DNA of 15,183 bases from Caryophanales bacterium UBA3935 (GTDB taxonomy: Bacteria > Bacillota_I > Bacilli_A > ML615J-28 > CAG-698), in NCBI GenBank assembly GCA_002385755.1, contig DGED01000077.1, forward strand, positions 1-15,183, read 5' to 3'. How positions within the stretch are numbered: position 1 is the first letter of the stretch; the number at the start of each line of letters is the position of its first letter. Both the position numbers and the translations under genes were made by a program. Positions 1-7,220 of this stretch are shown in pieces. Below the pieces are notes generated by a model. That model had not been told where the DNA came from and made no database searches. It was given only the letters and a program-made list of their open reading frames with translations.

Positions 1-64
1 GATTTATACTCCTCTCCAGAAGAAAATTTGCCTGTTTTCTTCTTCACATGGTCGAGTATAAATC
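1..64. repeat. Nested inverted repeat at the left window edge
   Basis: Eleven bases at 1-11 (GATTTATACTC) recur as an exact reverse complement at 54-64. Inside them, AGAAGAAAA at 19-27 is perfectly complementary to TTTTCTTCT at 35-43, with an 8-base loop. The outer arm also overlaps a candidate leftward -10 element, and the distal arm lies beside a ribosome-binding-like AGGAG. The structure may therefore be a leader region rather than a mobile repeat. I do not recognise it as a known riboswitch or transposon end. Confidence 0.6.
9..13 (-). promoter_or_regulatory. Possible ribosome-binding site for a gene starting just outside the window
   Basis: The minus strand reads GGAGAGGAG across 17-9, with eight bases left before the window ends. 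A start codon at or just past the edge would be well spaced from it. No coding sequence is visible, so this is inferred from the motif and from the promoter at 55-83. Confidence 0.3.
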
Positions 65-83
65 ATTTTTGCTTTTTATTCAA
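55..83 (-). promoter_or_regulatory. Possible leftward promoter for a gene beyond the left edge
   Basis: On the minus strand TTGAAT (83-78) is followed after exactly 17 bp by TATACT (60-55). These match sigma-A consensus at 4/6 and 5/6. Transcription would begin near 48 and leave the window to the left, through the 19-43 hairpin and a purine-rich AGGAG at 13-9. It lies downstream of the metK terminator, which suits a separate transcription unit. AT-rich DNA produces such matches by chance, so support is moderate. Confidence 0.4.
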
Positions 84-162
84 CAAAAGTCTCAAATGTA
101 TTGTAACATAACATTTTTAAAATATTTTACATTTATAACCATAAGAATATTTCTTGAAACAA

Positions 163-187
163 TAAAAAAAAGCCCCGCGAAGGGGCC
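163..187 (-). terminator. Intrinsic terminator of the tldD-tldE-metK operon
   Basis: Read on the minus strand, GCCCC (186-182), a five-base TTCGC loop and GGGGC (176-172) form a GC-rich hairpin, followed by a run of eight T (171-164). It begins about 20 bp after the metK stop codon. A second small inverted repeat, CAAACCC/GGGTTTG at 194-200 and 211-217, overlaps the end of metK. Confidence 0.9.
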
Positions 188-207
188 TGGCTCAAACCCA
201 GCCGAGA

Positions 208-1353
208 CTAGGGTTTGCGCAGTTTATCTTTAACCGTATCAACCATGTCGAGCCGTTCCCACGGCAAGTCCAAGTCGCTTCTCCCAAAGTGACCGTAAGC
301 GGCAACCTGACGGTAAAGCGGCCGGCATAAGTCAAAATAATCGATTATGGCTTTGGGCGCGAGGGGAAACGTTTCCCTGATTAAGGCGATCAATTCCTCG
401 TCGCGATAAGCCGAAGTCCCGTAAGTTTCGATATGAACCGCGACCGGCTCGCTGTAGCCGATAACATAGCTTAAGCCGACTTCCAATCTCTCGGCCGCGC
501 CGGCCGATACCATGTTTTTCGCGATATATCTCGCCATATAAGCGGCGCTCCGGTCGACTTTGGTCGGGTCTTTCCCGCTGAACGCGCCGCCGCCGTGACG
601 GGCGAAACCGCCGTAGGTGTCGACGATAATTTTCCGTCCCGTAAGGCCGCTGTCCGCCTTCGGGCCGCCGATGACGAACCGGCCGGTCGGGTTGACGAAT
701 ATTTTCGTGTCCTTATCGATAAATCCCGGGGGAATAACCGGCGCGATGACCTCATTCTCGATAAATTCCCGGAGTTCCTCCGCGGTAACCGACTCGTGGT
801 GTTGCGTGGAGACGACGACGCTGTCGACCCGAACGGGGCGGTCGCCGCGATATTCGACGGTGACCTGGGCTTTGCCGTCGGGACGCAAGTAATCCTCGTT
901 TTTTTCTCTCCGGGCTTCCGCGAGTCTTTTGGTCAGCCGGTGCGCGAGCACGATCGGCATCGGCATGTATTCATCCGTTTCCCGGCAAGCGTAGCCAAAC
1001 ATCGTGCCCTGATCGCCGGCGCCGGAGCCGTCCTGAACGCCGAGGGCGATATCGGGCGACTGCTCGTCCAAACAAACCAAAACGGCCAGGTTCTCGGCGT
1101 CGAAACCGAATTTGCCGCGGTTATAACCGATATCATTCACCGTTTTCCTGACGATGTCCTGAATGTCGACGTAAGTTGTCGTCGTGACTTCCCCCATGAC
1201 CATGACCAGGCCGGTGGTAGCCGCGACTTCGCAGGCAACCCGGGCGTTTTTATCATCCGCCAAGATCGCGTCCAAAATCGCGTCGGCGATTTGATCGCAA
1301 ACCTTGTCGGGATGGCCCTCGGTTACCGATTCTGCCGTATATAATTTCCGCAA
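208..1353 (-). CDS. metK: S-adenosylmethionine synthetase (methionine adenosyltransferase)
   Basis: MetK makes S-adenosylmethionine from methionine and ATP in the cytosol, supplying methyl groups and the precursor for polyamines. The N-terminal [10 protein letters not shown] motif with catalytic His14, the ATP motif GAGDQG at 111-116, and GGGAFSGKD at 254-262 followed by [14 protein letters not shown] are all present. I chose a TTG start at 1353, giving 381 residues, because GAGGTG at 1365-1360 sits six bases upstream and the family motif begins a few codons later. An ATG at 1413 would add 20 atypical residues and overlap the upstream gene. The gene lies 31 bp behind tldE and probably shares its transcript. 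There is no SAM riboswitch in front of it. Family identity is secure; the exact start is likely but not certain. Confidence 0.97.
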   Translation of the reverse strand: MRKLYTAESVTEGHPDKVCDQIADAILDAILADDKNARVACEVAATTGLVMVMGEVTTTTYVDIQDIVRKTVNDIGYNRGKFGFDAENLAVLVCLDEQSPDIALGVQDGSGAGDQGTMFGYACRETDEYMPMPIVLAHRLTKRLAEARREKNEDYLRPDGKAQVTVEYRGDRPVRVDSVVVSTQHHESVTAEELREFIENEVIAPVIPPGFIDKDTKIFVNPTGRFVIGGPKADSGLTGRKIIVDTYGGFARHGGGAFSGKDPTKVDRSAAYMARYIAKNMVSAGAAERLEVGLSYVIGYSEPVAVHIETYGTSAYRDEELIALIRETFPLAPKAIIDYFDLCRPLYRQVAAYGHFGRSDLDLPWERLDMVDTVKDKLRKP

Positions 1354-1359
1354 TTCATT

Positions 1360-1365
1360 CACCTC
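1360..1365 (-). promoter_or_regulatory. Ribosome-binding site that decides the metK TTG start
   Basis: GAGGTG on the minus strand ends six bases before TTG at 1353-1351. The in-frame GTG at 1362-1360 lies inside this site and so cannot be served by it, which makes TTG the best start. Confidence 0.7.
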
Positions 1366-1384
1366 GTAATATCTATTCAAATAA

Positions 1385-2713
1385 TTATAAACCGGAAACG
1401 GGAAGCTGCGCAATTTTCACGGAAGGCGTTCCGATGTTATTATGGAACAATTTGAAATCGTCGCCGATTTCGTCTACCGCGTTCATCATTTTTAAAAGAT
1501 TCCCGGAAACGACGATCAACGTCACGGGACGGACGACCGCGCCGTTTTCAATCAGGAAGCCGGACGCCTGGGCGCTGAAATCGCCGTTAATCGGGTTGAC
1601 CCCGGAATGCAGGCCGGCCAAATCGGTAATTAAAAGCCCTTCCTTAACGCCCTTAATCATTTCATCCTTGCTTTTCTTCGGCTCGTCGGTCGTCAGGCAG
1701 AAATTAGTGATATGAACGCCGATTTCCGATCCGTATTTAAAACCGTTGCCGGTGGATTTCGTTTTGAAATATTTCGCCGTTTTTAAATTGTGAAGGAAGG
1801 TCGTAAAAACGCCTTTATCCACGACTTTTTTCGTGTATGACGCGACGCCCTCGTCGTCAAAGGGATGGTAGTTGATCGCGTCCTTATAAAGCGGGTCGTC
1901 GATCAAGGTAATTTTTTCGCTGAATATTTTCTCGCCTTCCTTCCCGAGCAGGGGCGTAATCTTCTTCACCGCCGCCTCGCCGGAAAAAACAGCGTAAAAC
2001 GCCGAAAGCAAATCGCTCATCGCCTCGTTTTCAAATATCACCGGGTAAGATTTCGAGGGCACCGGTTTCGCGTTCAACTTGGCGATTACTTTTTTTCCAA
2101 TTTCTTTCGCAATTTCGTCGGGATCAAATTCGCGATAGTCAAGCTTCAGGGCGATCGTGAACGCCGATTGCGTCTGCTCCCCTTCTTTCGCGACCGCCTG
2201 CGCCACAACAAAAGCGAAGCTGTTTTGTTTCTTTAGCCTCAACCCCGACGAATTAACGATCTCAACGGCGTCGTTGGTCTCGTTATACCGGCAATGGGGA
2301 ACATAAATAATTCGCGGGTCGTACGCCTTGATTTTTTCTTCCAAGCCCTTAAGCAGAGCTATTTTTTCGCTTACGGCGATTTGCTTGAATATCGGGTTCG
2401 GGACGCGGCCCTCGGGATACGACGGGCTGCCTTCGAATATCGCGAACTCCTCGTCGGTCGTAAGCGCTCCGGCGTTTTCCTTTAAGCGCTCGACAATATA
2501 ATCGGGGTCCTCGGCGGCGTACTCGGTCGTATAAACCGCCATTTTCCCTTTATATATGCCCCGGATCGTAAAACTTTGGCTGTCGGTGATATTGTTTTGA
2601 TCAACTTCGCCGCCAAACACGGTGATCTGCATGCCTAATTTTTTGGAAACGTATATTTCGAGCGCTTCGAAACCCGCTTCGCGCGCTTTGTTCATTAATA
2701 ATTCATAGTTCAC
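1385..2713 (-). CDS. tldE: TldE/PmbA-family protein, partner of TldD
   Basis: This 442-residue protein belongs to the TldD/PmbA family, whose members pair to form a cytosolic metalloprotease that degrades or trims unfolded peptides. In known pairs TldE lacks the metal site, and no HExxxH motif is present here. Family signs are the N-terminal region with [16 protein letters not shown], and a C-terminal [10 protein letters not shown] (about 371-380) followed by GFLIENG and SGNLLKMM. It starts with GTG at 2713, and its GTGA overlaps the tldD stop by four bases. AGAGGTG lies seven bases upstream of that GTG. The overlap indicates translational coupling and a 1:1 complex with TldD. Natural substrates cannot be read from the sequence: peptide antibiotics and toxin antidotes are known for E. 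coli TldD/E, but no such precursor is visible here. Confidence 0.9.
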   Translation of the reverse strand: MNYELLMNKAREAGFEALEIYVSKKLGMQITVFGGEVDQNNITDSQSFTIRGIYKGKMAVYTTEYAAEDPDYIVERLKENAGALTTDEEFAIFEGSPSYPEGRVPNPIFKQIAVSEKIALLKGLEEKIKAYDPRIIYVPHCRYNETNDAVEIVNSSGLRLKKQNSFAFVVAQAVAKEGEQTQSAFTIALKLDYREFDPDEIAKEIGKKVIAKLNAKPVPSKSYPVIFENEAMSDLLSAFYAVFSGEAAVKKITPLLGKEGEKIFSEKITLIDDPLYKDAINYHPFDDEGVASYTKKVVDKGVFTTFLHNLKTAKYFKTKSTGNGFKYGSEIGVHITNFCLTTDEPKKSKDEMIKGVKEGLLITDLAGLHSGVNPINGDFSAQASGFLIENGAVVRPVTLIVVSGNLLKMMNAVDEIGDDFKLFHNNIGTPSVKIAQLPVSGL

Positions 2714-4101
2714 GCTTTTTCACCTCTTCCTCCGACGGTGAGATTTTTAACCCGGATCGTCGGTTGTCCGACGCTGGTCGGGATCGAGCCCGAAAGCGAG
2801 CCGCACATCCCGTAACCGAAATCCAGGTTGTCGGCGATCATATCGATATTCGCCAGTATTTCCGCGCCGCTTCCGACCAGGGTCGCTCCCCGGACCGGTT
2901 TGGTGATTTTCCCGTTTTCGATTAAATATCCTTCGTTAACGGCGAAGTTAAACTCGCCGGTGGCGGGGTTAACGCTGCCGCCGCCCATTTTTTTTGCGAA
3001 AAGGCCGTATTCCGTATTGGCGATAATCTCCTCAAAAGTGCTCTTTCCAGGGGCGAAGAAAGTATTGGTCATCCGCGATGTCGGCGAGTATTTGTACGAT
3101 TGCCGGCGACTGCTCCCGGTAACCGGATGGTTCATTTTCCGGCTGTTTCGGAAGTCGACGAGATAACTCTTTAAAATTCCGTTTTCAATTAAAACATTGC
3201 GTTTCGTGGGCTCGCCTTCGTCGTCGACGTTCAACGAACCCCAGGCGTTGGCAATCGTCCCGTCATCGATGGCGGTGACGATATCGCTCGCGATCTTCTG
3301 CCCGAGTTTCCCGCAGAAGACCGAGGTTCCTTTGGCGACCGAAGTCGCTTCCAGGGAGTGGACGCAGGCCTCGTGCAGGAGGACGCCGCCGAACGCGTTA
3401 TGAACGACGACGGTCATCACGCCGCCAACCATCTCGTCCGCGTGAAGCATCGTTAGCGCCTGGTCCGCGACCCCCTTCGCAAACGCCGGAATATCGAAGT
3501 CGTCAAGCAATTCGTAGCCGGCGTGACCGCCCTTGCTGTCAAAGCCTGTCTGCGTGGCTTTCCCGTCGCTTGCGACGACCGATGTTTGCAATAAAACGTG
3601 ATAACGCTCGTCCTCGCAAAAACGCCCTTCGGAATTGGCGATCAAAACTTTCTGCGAATCGTCGCGCAAAGCGGCGATTATTTGGACGATTTCCGGCGAG
3701 TAATCCTTCACGGCTTCATACGCCTTATACAAATACGCGACCTTTTCCGCTGTCGAAAGGTCGGCCGGTTTCTTTGCGATCTTATGCCGGCTGTCGATTG
3801 GGGTCTCGGCGAAAGGTTTCGCGCTTGCCACGCGCGCGTCGGTATAAGCTTCCGCCAGTTTGCCGGCGAGCGCGAGCAGGCTTTCTCGGCTCAAGTCGTT
3901 CGTGTACCCGGAGACCTCGAGAGCGCCTTTCAGGACGCGCAGGGAAGCCCCGAATAAATGGTTGCCGTTCGCCTTGGTAATTTTGCCGGCGGCGAGCTCG
4001 TAATTGTTATAATACGACGTCTCGACAAACAACTCGGCAAAATCACCGCCAGATTTTAATGCCGCGTCCAGCACTTCGCGGCATAGTTCTTTGCTTACCA
4101 C
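2710..4101 (-). CDS. tldD: TldD metalloprotease, catalytic subunit
   Basis: The zinc-bearing subunit of the TldD/TldE protease, 463 residues from the chosen start. The HExxxH motif appears as HEACVH at residues 243-248. The C-terminal Cys that serves as third metal ligand in E. coli TldD has a match in GMCGSLSG, close to the end of the protein. Many relatives have Gly where this protein has Val247, just before the second His. I chose GTG at 4101 because AGGAAG (+ strand 4110-4115) is well spaced before it. The ATG at 4122 lies at the promoter -10 element and upstream of the expected transcript start. It is the first gene of the operon and overlaps tldE by four bases. Family identity is firm; that Val247 still permits activity is assumed. 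Confidence 0.93.
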   Translation of the reverse strand: MVSKELCREVLDAALKSGGDFAELFVETSYYNNYELAAGKITKANGNHLFGASLRVLKGALEVSGYTNDLSRESLLALAGKLAEAYTDARVASAKPFAETPIDSRHKIAKKPADLSTAEKVAYLYKAYEAVKDYSPEIVQIIAALRDDSQKVLIANSEGRFCEDERYHVLLQTSVVASDGKATQTGFDSKGGHAGYELLDDFDIPAFAKGVADQALTMLHADEMVGGVMTVVVHNAFGGVLLHEACVHSLEATSVAKGTSVFCGKLGQKIASDIVTAIDDGTIANAWGSLNVDDEGEPTKRNVLIENGILKSYLVDFRNSRKMNHPVTGSSRRQSYKYSPTSRMTNTFFAPGKSTFEEIIANTEYGLFAKKMGGGSVNPATGEFNFAVNEGYLIENGKITKPVRGATLVGSGAEILANIDMIADNLDFGYGMCGSLSGSIPTSVGQPTIRVKNLTVGGRGEKA

Positions 4102-4123
4102 TAGTATCACTTCCTTTTTCATA

Positions 4124-4152
4124 ATTATACTAAAAGTGTAAAAAAATAGCAA
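4124..4152 (-). promoter_or_regulatory. Promoter of the tldD-tldE-metK operon
   Basis: On the minus strand TTGCTA (4152-4147), a 17 bp spacer and a perfect TATAAT (4129-4124) are in place. Transcription would start near 4117, giving a leader of about 16 bases before the GTG start of tldD. On the opposite strand TATAAT at 4155-4160 may be the -10 element for the divergent oxidoreductase, but no good -35 is present for it. Confidence 0.7.
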
Positions 4153-4209
4153 GGTATAATTTTTTATTATTTTGACGGAAAAGGCAATAATAATAATCGA
4201 GGTTATAAT

Positions 4210-5715
4210 ATGAACAATAAATCGATTTGGGACGCGGATCTTTATCCGGCGTCTTTTCCCCCTCTGAAAGAAAACATTAAAACCGACGTCTTGATCATCG
4301 GCGCCGGCATAAGCGGCTTATCCTGCGCCTACGAGCTTCTCGATTCGGCCGAATCGATCGCGATTGTTGAACAAAACGCCGTCTACCAAGGCACGACCCT
4401 GCGCACGACCGCAAAAATCACTTACCAGCACGGCTATATCTATCACGATTTAAACAAAAAACACGGCCGCGATAAAGCGAGGCTTTATTATGAATTTAAC
4501 CGCGGCGGGATTGAGAGGATTGCGGAAATCGTAAGTAGCGAGAATATCGACTGTGATTTCAAAGTCGTAAAAGGTTATCTTTTCGCATTGACGGAAAATG
4601 AAAGAATTAATATCGAGAAAGAAGCGGTCGCTTACGAAAAAATCGGCGTCGCCTACCGGCTAAAACCCGTTAACGAGCGCCTCTGCCCCTACGACGCCTT
4701 GGAAGTCAAAGATCAAGCCAACTTCAACATCACCAAATACTTAAGGGAAATTGTAAATATTCTGACGGCGAGGGGTGTGGCTATCTATGAAAACACGCGA
4801 ATCATTGACGTGTTCGGGGATGCGCAAACCGTCGCCGTCACCTCCGGTAATAAACGGATTTTAGCGAATAAAATCATCGTTTGTAATCATTATCCCGTGT
4901 ATAAAAAATTCAACTTCTTCTTCACGAAAATGATTCCCTATTATTCCTACTCCGTCATCGCCGCAGAGGGCGATGCCGGAATCGAGGACGCGAATTACAT
5001 AAACACAACGTCCCCCACAATCGCCCTCCGATACGTTACCCACGAAGGCAAGAGAAAACTCAACATCAGCGGCGCGAGTCACGAGGCTTATCAGTTCAAA
5101 CAACCGTTAAGCGAAATTAACCGATTGAAAAAGTTCGGGAAAGATAAATTCGGGATTCCCGATTATCAATACGGCTGGTTCGCCCAGGATTACGCGACAA
5201 CCGACCTCTTCCCCCTGATCGGAAAAATCAAGGACAATATTTACGTCGCGACTTCCTTCAATAAATGGGGAATGGCGGCCGCGGCCGCGGGCGCGATGAT
5301 GATTAAGAATTTAATCGCGAAAAACGATAGCGTTTATGCCGCGCTCTTCAACCCGACGCGGGCGGCGATCAACTGCAAGTTTTTAGGTTACAATTTAAAA
5401 GTGGTGGGGACGCTGCTTAAGACCCGGCGCATACCTAATAGAAAAGTCATCAAACTTAAGCCCGACAGCGCCGTGATCCTCAAGAAAAAAGGCAAAAGAA
5501 TCGGCATCTACAAAGACCCTGAACACAAGCTTTACATAGTCGACATAACATGCCCGCATATGCGGTGCGGGCTTAGGTTTAATAATCTTGCGAAAACATA
5601 CGATTGCAAGTGTCACGGCTCGCGTTTCACGTACGAGGGAAAACTAATCGACGGGCCGGCGCTAAAAGACCTGCAAAGAATACCCGTAACCAAGTTGCAC
5701 GAATACCTGGAATAG
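4210..5715 (+). CDS. FAD-dependent oxidoreductase with C-terminal Rieske [2Fe-2S] domain (YhfW-like)
   Basis: A 501-residue cytosolic flavoprotein fused to an iron-sulfur domain. The N-terminal dinucleotide fold shows DVLIIGAGISG (GxGxxG at 31-36), and the TTAKITYQHG stretch is typical of the DAO/GlpO-like branch. The C-terminal Rieske domain has Cys448-x-His450 and Cys466-x-x-His469, in CPHMRCG and CKCHGSRF, so all four cluster ligands are present. Electrons presumably pass between the flavin and the cluster; the substrate is unknown for this family. ATG at 4210 has GAGG seven bases upstream. The gene is alone, divergent from tldD and convergent with gltX, so context gives no functional hint. 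There is no signal peptide, which is unlike thylakoid or respiratory Rieske proteins. Confidence 0.92.
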   Translation: MNNKSIWDADLYPASFPPLKENIKTDVLIIGAGISGLSCAYELLDSAESIAIVEQNAVYQGTTLRTTAKITYQHGYIYHDLNKKHGRDKARLYYEFNRGGIERIAEIVSSENIDCDFKVVKGYLFALTENERINIEKEAVAYEKIGVAYRLKPVNERLCPYDALEVKDQANFNITKYLREIVNILTARGVAIYENTRIIDVFGDAQTVAVTSGNKRILANKIIVCNHYPVYKKFNFFFTKMIPYYSYSVIAAEGDAGIEDANYINTTSPTIALRYVTHEGKRKLNISGASHEAYQFKQPLSEINRLKKFGKDKFGIPDYQYGWFAQDYATTDLFPLIGKIKDNIYVATSFNKWGMAAAAAGAMMIKNLIAKNDSVYAALFNPTRAAINCKFLGYNLKVVGTLLKTRRIPNRKVIKLKPDSAVILKKKGKRIGIYKDPEHKLYIVDITCPHMRCGLRFNNLAKTYDCKCHGSRFTYEGKLIDGPALKDLQRIPVTKLHEYLE

Positions 5716-5743
5716 AAAACACCATCATTGCGATGGTGTTTTT
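5716..5743. terminator. Shared hairpin terminator between the oxidoreductase gene and gltX
   Basis: AAAACACCATC (5716-5726) and GATGGTGTTTT (5732-5742) form a perfect 11 bp stem with a five-base loop, directly after the TAG of the rightward gene. Five T end the rightward transcript. On the opposite strand the tract is four T, so it may also end the converging gltX transcript, though less strongly. Confidence 0.85.
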
Positions 5744-5772
5744 ACGAATAAGCAAATTTATCGCCTCTATTG

Positions 5773-7209
5773 TTATTTCAGCCATTCAAGGGCTTCTCCC
5801 AAGCGTCGGAGAGATTCCTCCCGGCCGAGGATATCGGCAATCTCAACAAAGCCGCCGGGCGTCACGGCATGCGCGGTCAGAGCGAGACGCAAGACCGAAT
5901 AGACGGCGCCGGTTTTCCATTCCCCGGCCGCCGCGATCGCCGCGATTGCTTCGTGCAGTTTTTTCTCGTTCCACGGCGTCGCATCTTCCAAGAGAGAAAG
6001 ACTTTTCTCGATTATCGCCTTCGCGATTTCGGGATTGACCTTAAACTTTTTATTATTATAAGCTTCTTTGGGGATTTCCTTGAAATCAACGATAAACTCG
6101 ACCTTTTCCGGGATCTCGCTAAAAATGTCGATCCGGGATTGTAAGAGGACGGCGAACTTGCGGTAGTCGTAGAGGCCTTTGATTTTCGACTTCTCAAAGA
6201 ACGGCGTCGCGTGTTCCATAAACTTGTCGAAAGCAAGCTCGCGGACATACTCGCCGTTCAGCCATTTCATCTTGTTCTCGTCGAAGATGCCTCCCGATTT
6301 TTGCAGGCCTTCGACCGAAAAATGCTCGGTGAGTTCCTCGAGCGTGAACTTCTCGCGCTCGCCCTTGGGGCTCCAGCCCAAAAGAGCGATATAGTTGATG
6401 ATAGCCTCGCTCAAATATCCTTTCGCGATAAAATCACCGAAGTAAGCGTCGCCGTGGCGCTTGCTTAATTTCCGGTTCTCATCGCGCATAATCGGGCTTA
6501 AATGGATGTATTTGGGAATCTCCCAACCGAAAGCTTTATAAAGCAAGTTGTATTTCGGCGTGCTGCTTAAAAATTCGGTGCCGCGGATCACGTGGGTAAT
6601 CGCCATTAAGTGGTCGTCAACGACGTTTGCGAAATTATAGGTCGGATAACCGTCGGATTTAATAAGGATCTGGTCTTCGAGTTCGCGGTTATCCACCGCG
6701 ATTGTCCCGAACACCAAATCGGTAAACTCGCATACCCCTTCCGTCGGCATGTTTTGCCGGATTACGTAGGGCGCGCCGCTTTTCAGTTTTTGCTCGACTT
6801 CCGTTTTCGAAAGACTCAGGCAGCGCTTGTCATAGCGGGCGACGCCGTTTTCGTCGCGAAGCTTCTCAAGCCGCTCCTTATCGCAAAAACAATAGTAAGC
6901 GTGACCCGAGTTAACTAGTTTCTCAGCGTGTTCGCGGTAAAGACCGAGCCTTTCGCTTTGGACATACGGCGCGCAAGGCCCGCCTTCGTTCGGGCCCTCG
7001 TCGGCCTTAATGCCGACGGCGGCGAGCGTCTCGTATATCACTTTAACGGCGTCGGGAACATATCTTCCCATGTCCGTGTCTTCTATTCTTAAAATAAAAT
7101 CTCCGTTATGTTTCTTCGCAAATAAATAAGCGTAAAGAGCCGTGCGCAAATTCCCGAGATGCATGTACCCGGTCGGGCTCGGCGCGAATCGCGTTCTAAC
7201 TTTATTCAT
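5773..7209 (-). CDS. gltX: Glutamyl-tRNA synthetase
   Basis: Class I aminoacyl-tRNA synthetase that charges tRNA-Glu with glutamate, using ATP. The protein is 478 residues, the usual size. The HIGH box appears as SPTGYMHLGN (HLGN at 17-20) and the KMSKS box as KLSKRHG (247-253). A zinc-binding-like CFC (107-109) with YDKRC (Cys130) lies between them. I start it at the ATG at 7209, because AAGGA lies five bases upstream; the ATG at 7215 abuts that site. It begins 11 bp after the ABC-exporter-like gene and so is most likely cotranscribed with it. No glnS is visible, and whether the enzyme also charges tRNA-Gln cannot be told from the window. Confidence 0.97.
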   Translation of the reverse strand: MNKVRTRFAPSPTGYMHLGNLRTALYAYLFAKKHNGDFILRIEDTDMGRYVPDAVKVIYETLAAVGIKADEGPNEGGPCAPYVQSERLGLYREHAEKLVNSGHAYYCFCDKERLEKLRDENGVARYDKRCLSLSKTEVEQKLKSGAPYVIRQNMPTEGVCEFTDLVFGTIAVDNRELEDQILIKSDGYPTYNFANVVDDHLMAITHVIRGTEFLSSTPKYNLLYKAFGWEIPKYIHLSPIMRDENRKLSKRHGDAYFGDFIAKGYLSEAIINYIALLGWSPKGEREKFTLEELTEHFSVEGLQKSGGIFDENKMKWLNGEYVRELAFDKFMEHATPFFEKSKIKGLYDYRKFAVLLQSRIDIFSEIPEKVEFIVDFKEIPKEAYNNKKFKVNPEIAKAIIEKSLSLLEDATPWNEKKLHEAIAAIAAAGEWKTGAVYSVLRLALTAHAVTPGGFVEIADILGREESLRRLGEALEWLK

Positions 7210-7220
7210 AACCATCCTTC

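Noticed and set aside
48..233. Rightward open frame of 61 codons at the left edge
   Set aside because: It runs through an inverted repeat, AT-rich DNA and the metK terminator hairpin, has no ribosome-binding site and shows no protein-like composition.
595..1344. Long rightward open frame opposite metK
   Set aside because: It is the complement of conserved metK codons. GC-rich third positions in metK leave the antisense frame open, and no family motif is present.
1354..1384. SAM-responsive riboswitch before metK
   Set aside because: The gap to tldE is only 31 bp, too short for a SAM aptamer.
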